DNA of 5,295 bases from Clostridiales bacterium. Lineage in GTDB: Bacteria; Bacillota; Clostridia; Saccharofermentanales; UBA5734. The stretch lies in the NCBI GenBank assembly GCA_007135995.1, contig SLHU01000402.1:1-5295 (forward strand), given 5' to 3'. Shown here piece by piece: positions 5,212 to 5,295 of the stretch. Numbering within the stretch: position 1 is the stretch's first letter; each line of letters opens with the position of its first letter. A program made the translations under genes and the position numbers. The notes under the pieces are model-generated. The model was not told where the DNA came from, searched no databases, and worked only from the letters and a program-made list of their open reading frames with translations.

Positions 5212-5295
5212 TGTGATGTTCAATCTGACTCCTCCTGACACAGCAAACTAAATATACGCTTTAAACGTGCTGTTTTTGTCCAAGCAATTCGGACA
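5212..5295 (-). other. Right flank with an orphan RBS and possible TTG start cut by the IS21 end
   Basis: On the minus strand AGGAGG (5231-5236) lies 7 nt before a TTG (5221-5223). The frame runs only four host codons (TTG AAC ATC ACA) before entering the IS21 tip and stops 16 codons after the start. Upstream, TATATT (5251-5256) could be a -10, but no -35 is well spaced (TTGGAC at 5278-5283 is 21 bp away). TGTCC (5277-5281) and GGACA (5291-5295) form an inverted repeat with a 9-nt spacer. The region resembles the 5' end of a gene displaced by the insertion, but no gene body can be assigned. Confidence 0.35.

Noticed and set aside
2191..5259. GCGTATAT inverted on either side of the IS21 element (2191-2198 and 5252-5259)
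   Set aside because: Only 8 bp, AT-rich and not at the element tips; chance is likely.

Overview
The window is a stack of two insertion sequences with short scraps of host DNA at both ends. All convincing genes read on the minus strand. Strong AGGAGG-type ribosome binding sites, AT-rich flanks and the IS1634-like and IS21-like families suggest a low-to-mid GC Gram-positive, probably a clostridial or related Firmicute. That assignment is inference; no host housekeeping gene is complete enough to confirm it.

Layout, left to right. Positions 1-188 hold the 5' part of a minus-strand gene that runs off the left edge, with a hydrophobic N-terminus. Positions 217-2164 are an IS1634-like element: an 11-bp perfect terminal inverted repeat (TTTGACAGTTG), one 570-aa DDE transposase, its own extended -10 promoter and RBS, a hairpin downstream of the gene, and a Rho-independent terminator upstream of the promoter that faces incoming transcription. 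Positions 2165-2216 are a 52-bp AT-rich spacer. Positions about 2217-5211 are an IS21-like element with istA (515 aa), istB (263 aa) and a third small gene (93 aa) that overlaps the end of istB. Both ends of this element carry arrays of a 16-17 bp repeat (GGCAATGaAAGTACAG-like) at 23-24 bp spacing: four copies on the left and five on the right. Positions 5212-5295 are flanking DNA with an orphan RBS and possible TTG start, cut off by the IS21 end.

How the parts work together. IstA (DDE recombinase) should bind the phased repeats and catalyse strand transfer, while IstB (AAA+ ATPase) should assist target joining. istA has two start codons five codons apart, each with its own Shine-Dalgarno; this resembles the transposase/cointegrase pair known from IS21. 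The three IS21 genes are packed with a 1-nt gap and an 8-nt overlap, so translational coupling is likely. Their read-through transcripts would run straight towards the IS1634 transposase, and the terminator at 2097-2122 lies exactly where it would block them.

I see no CRISPR array, tRNA or rRNA, and no defence or metabolic operon. The most interesting items are the nine-copy phased end arrays, the dual istA start, the unrecognised third gene and the insulating terminator.
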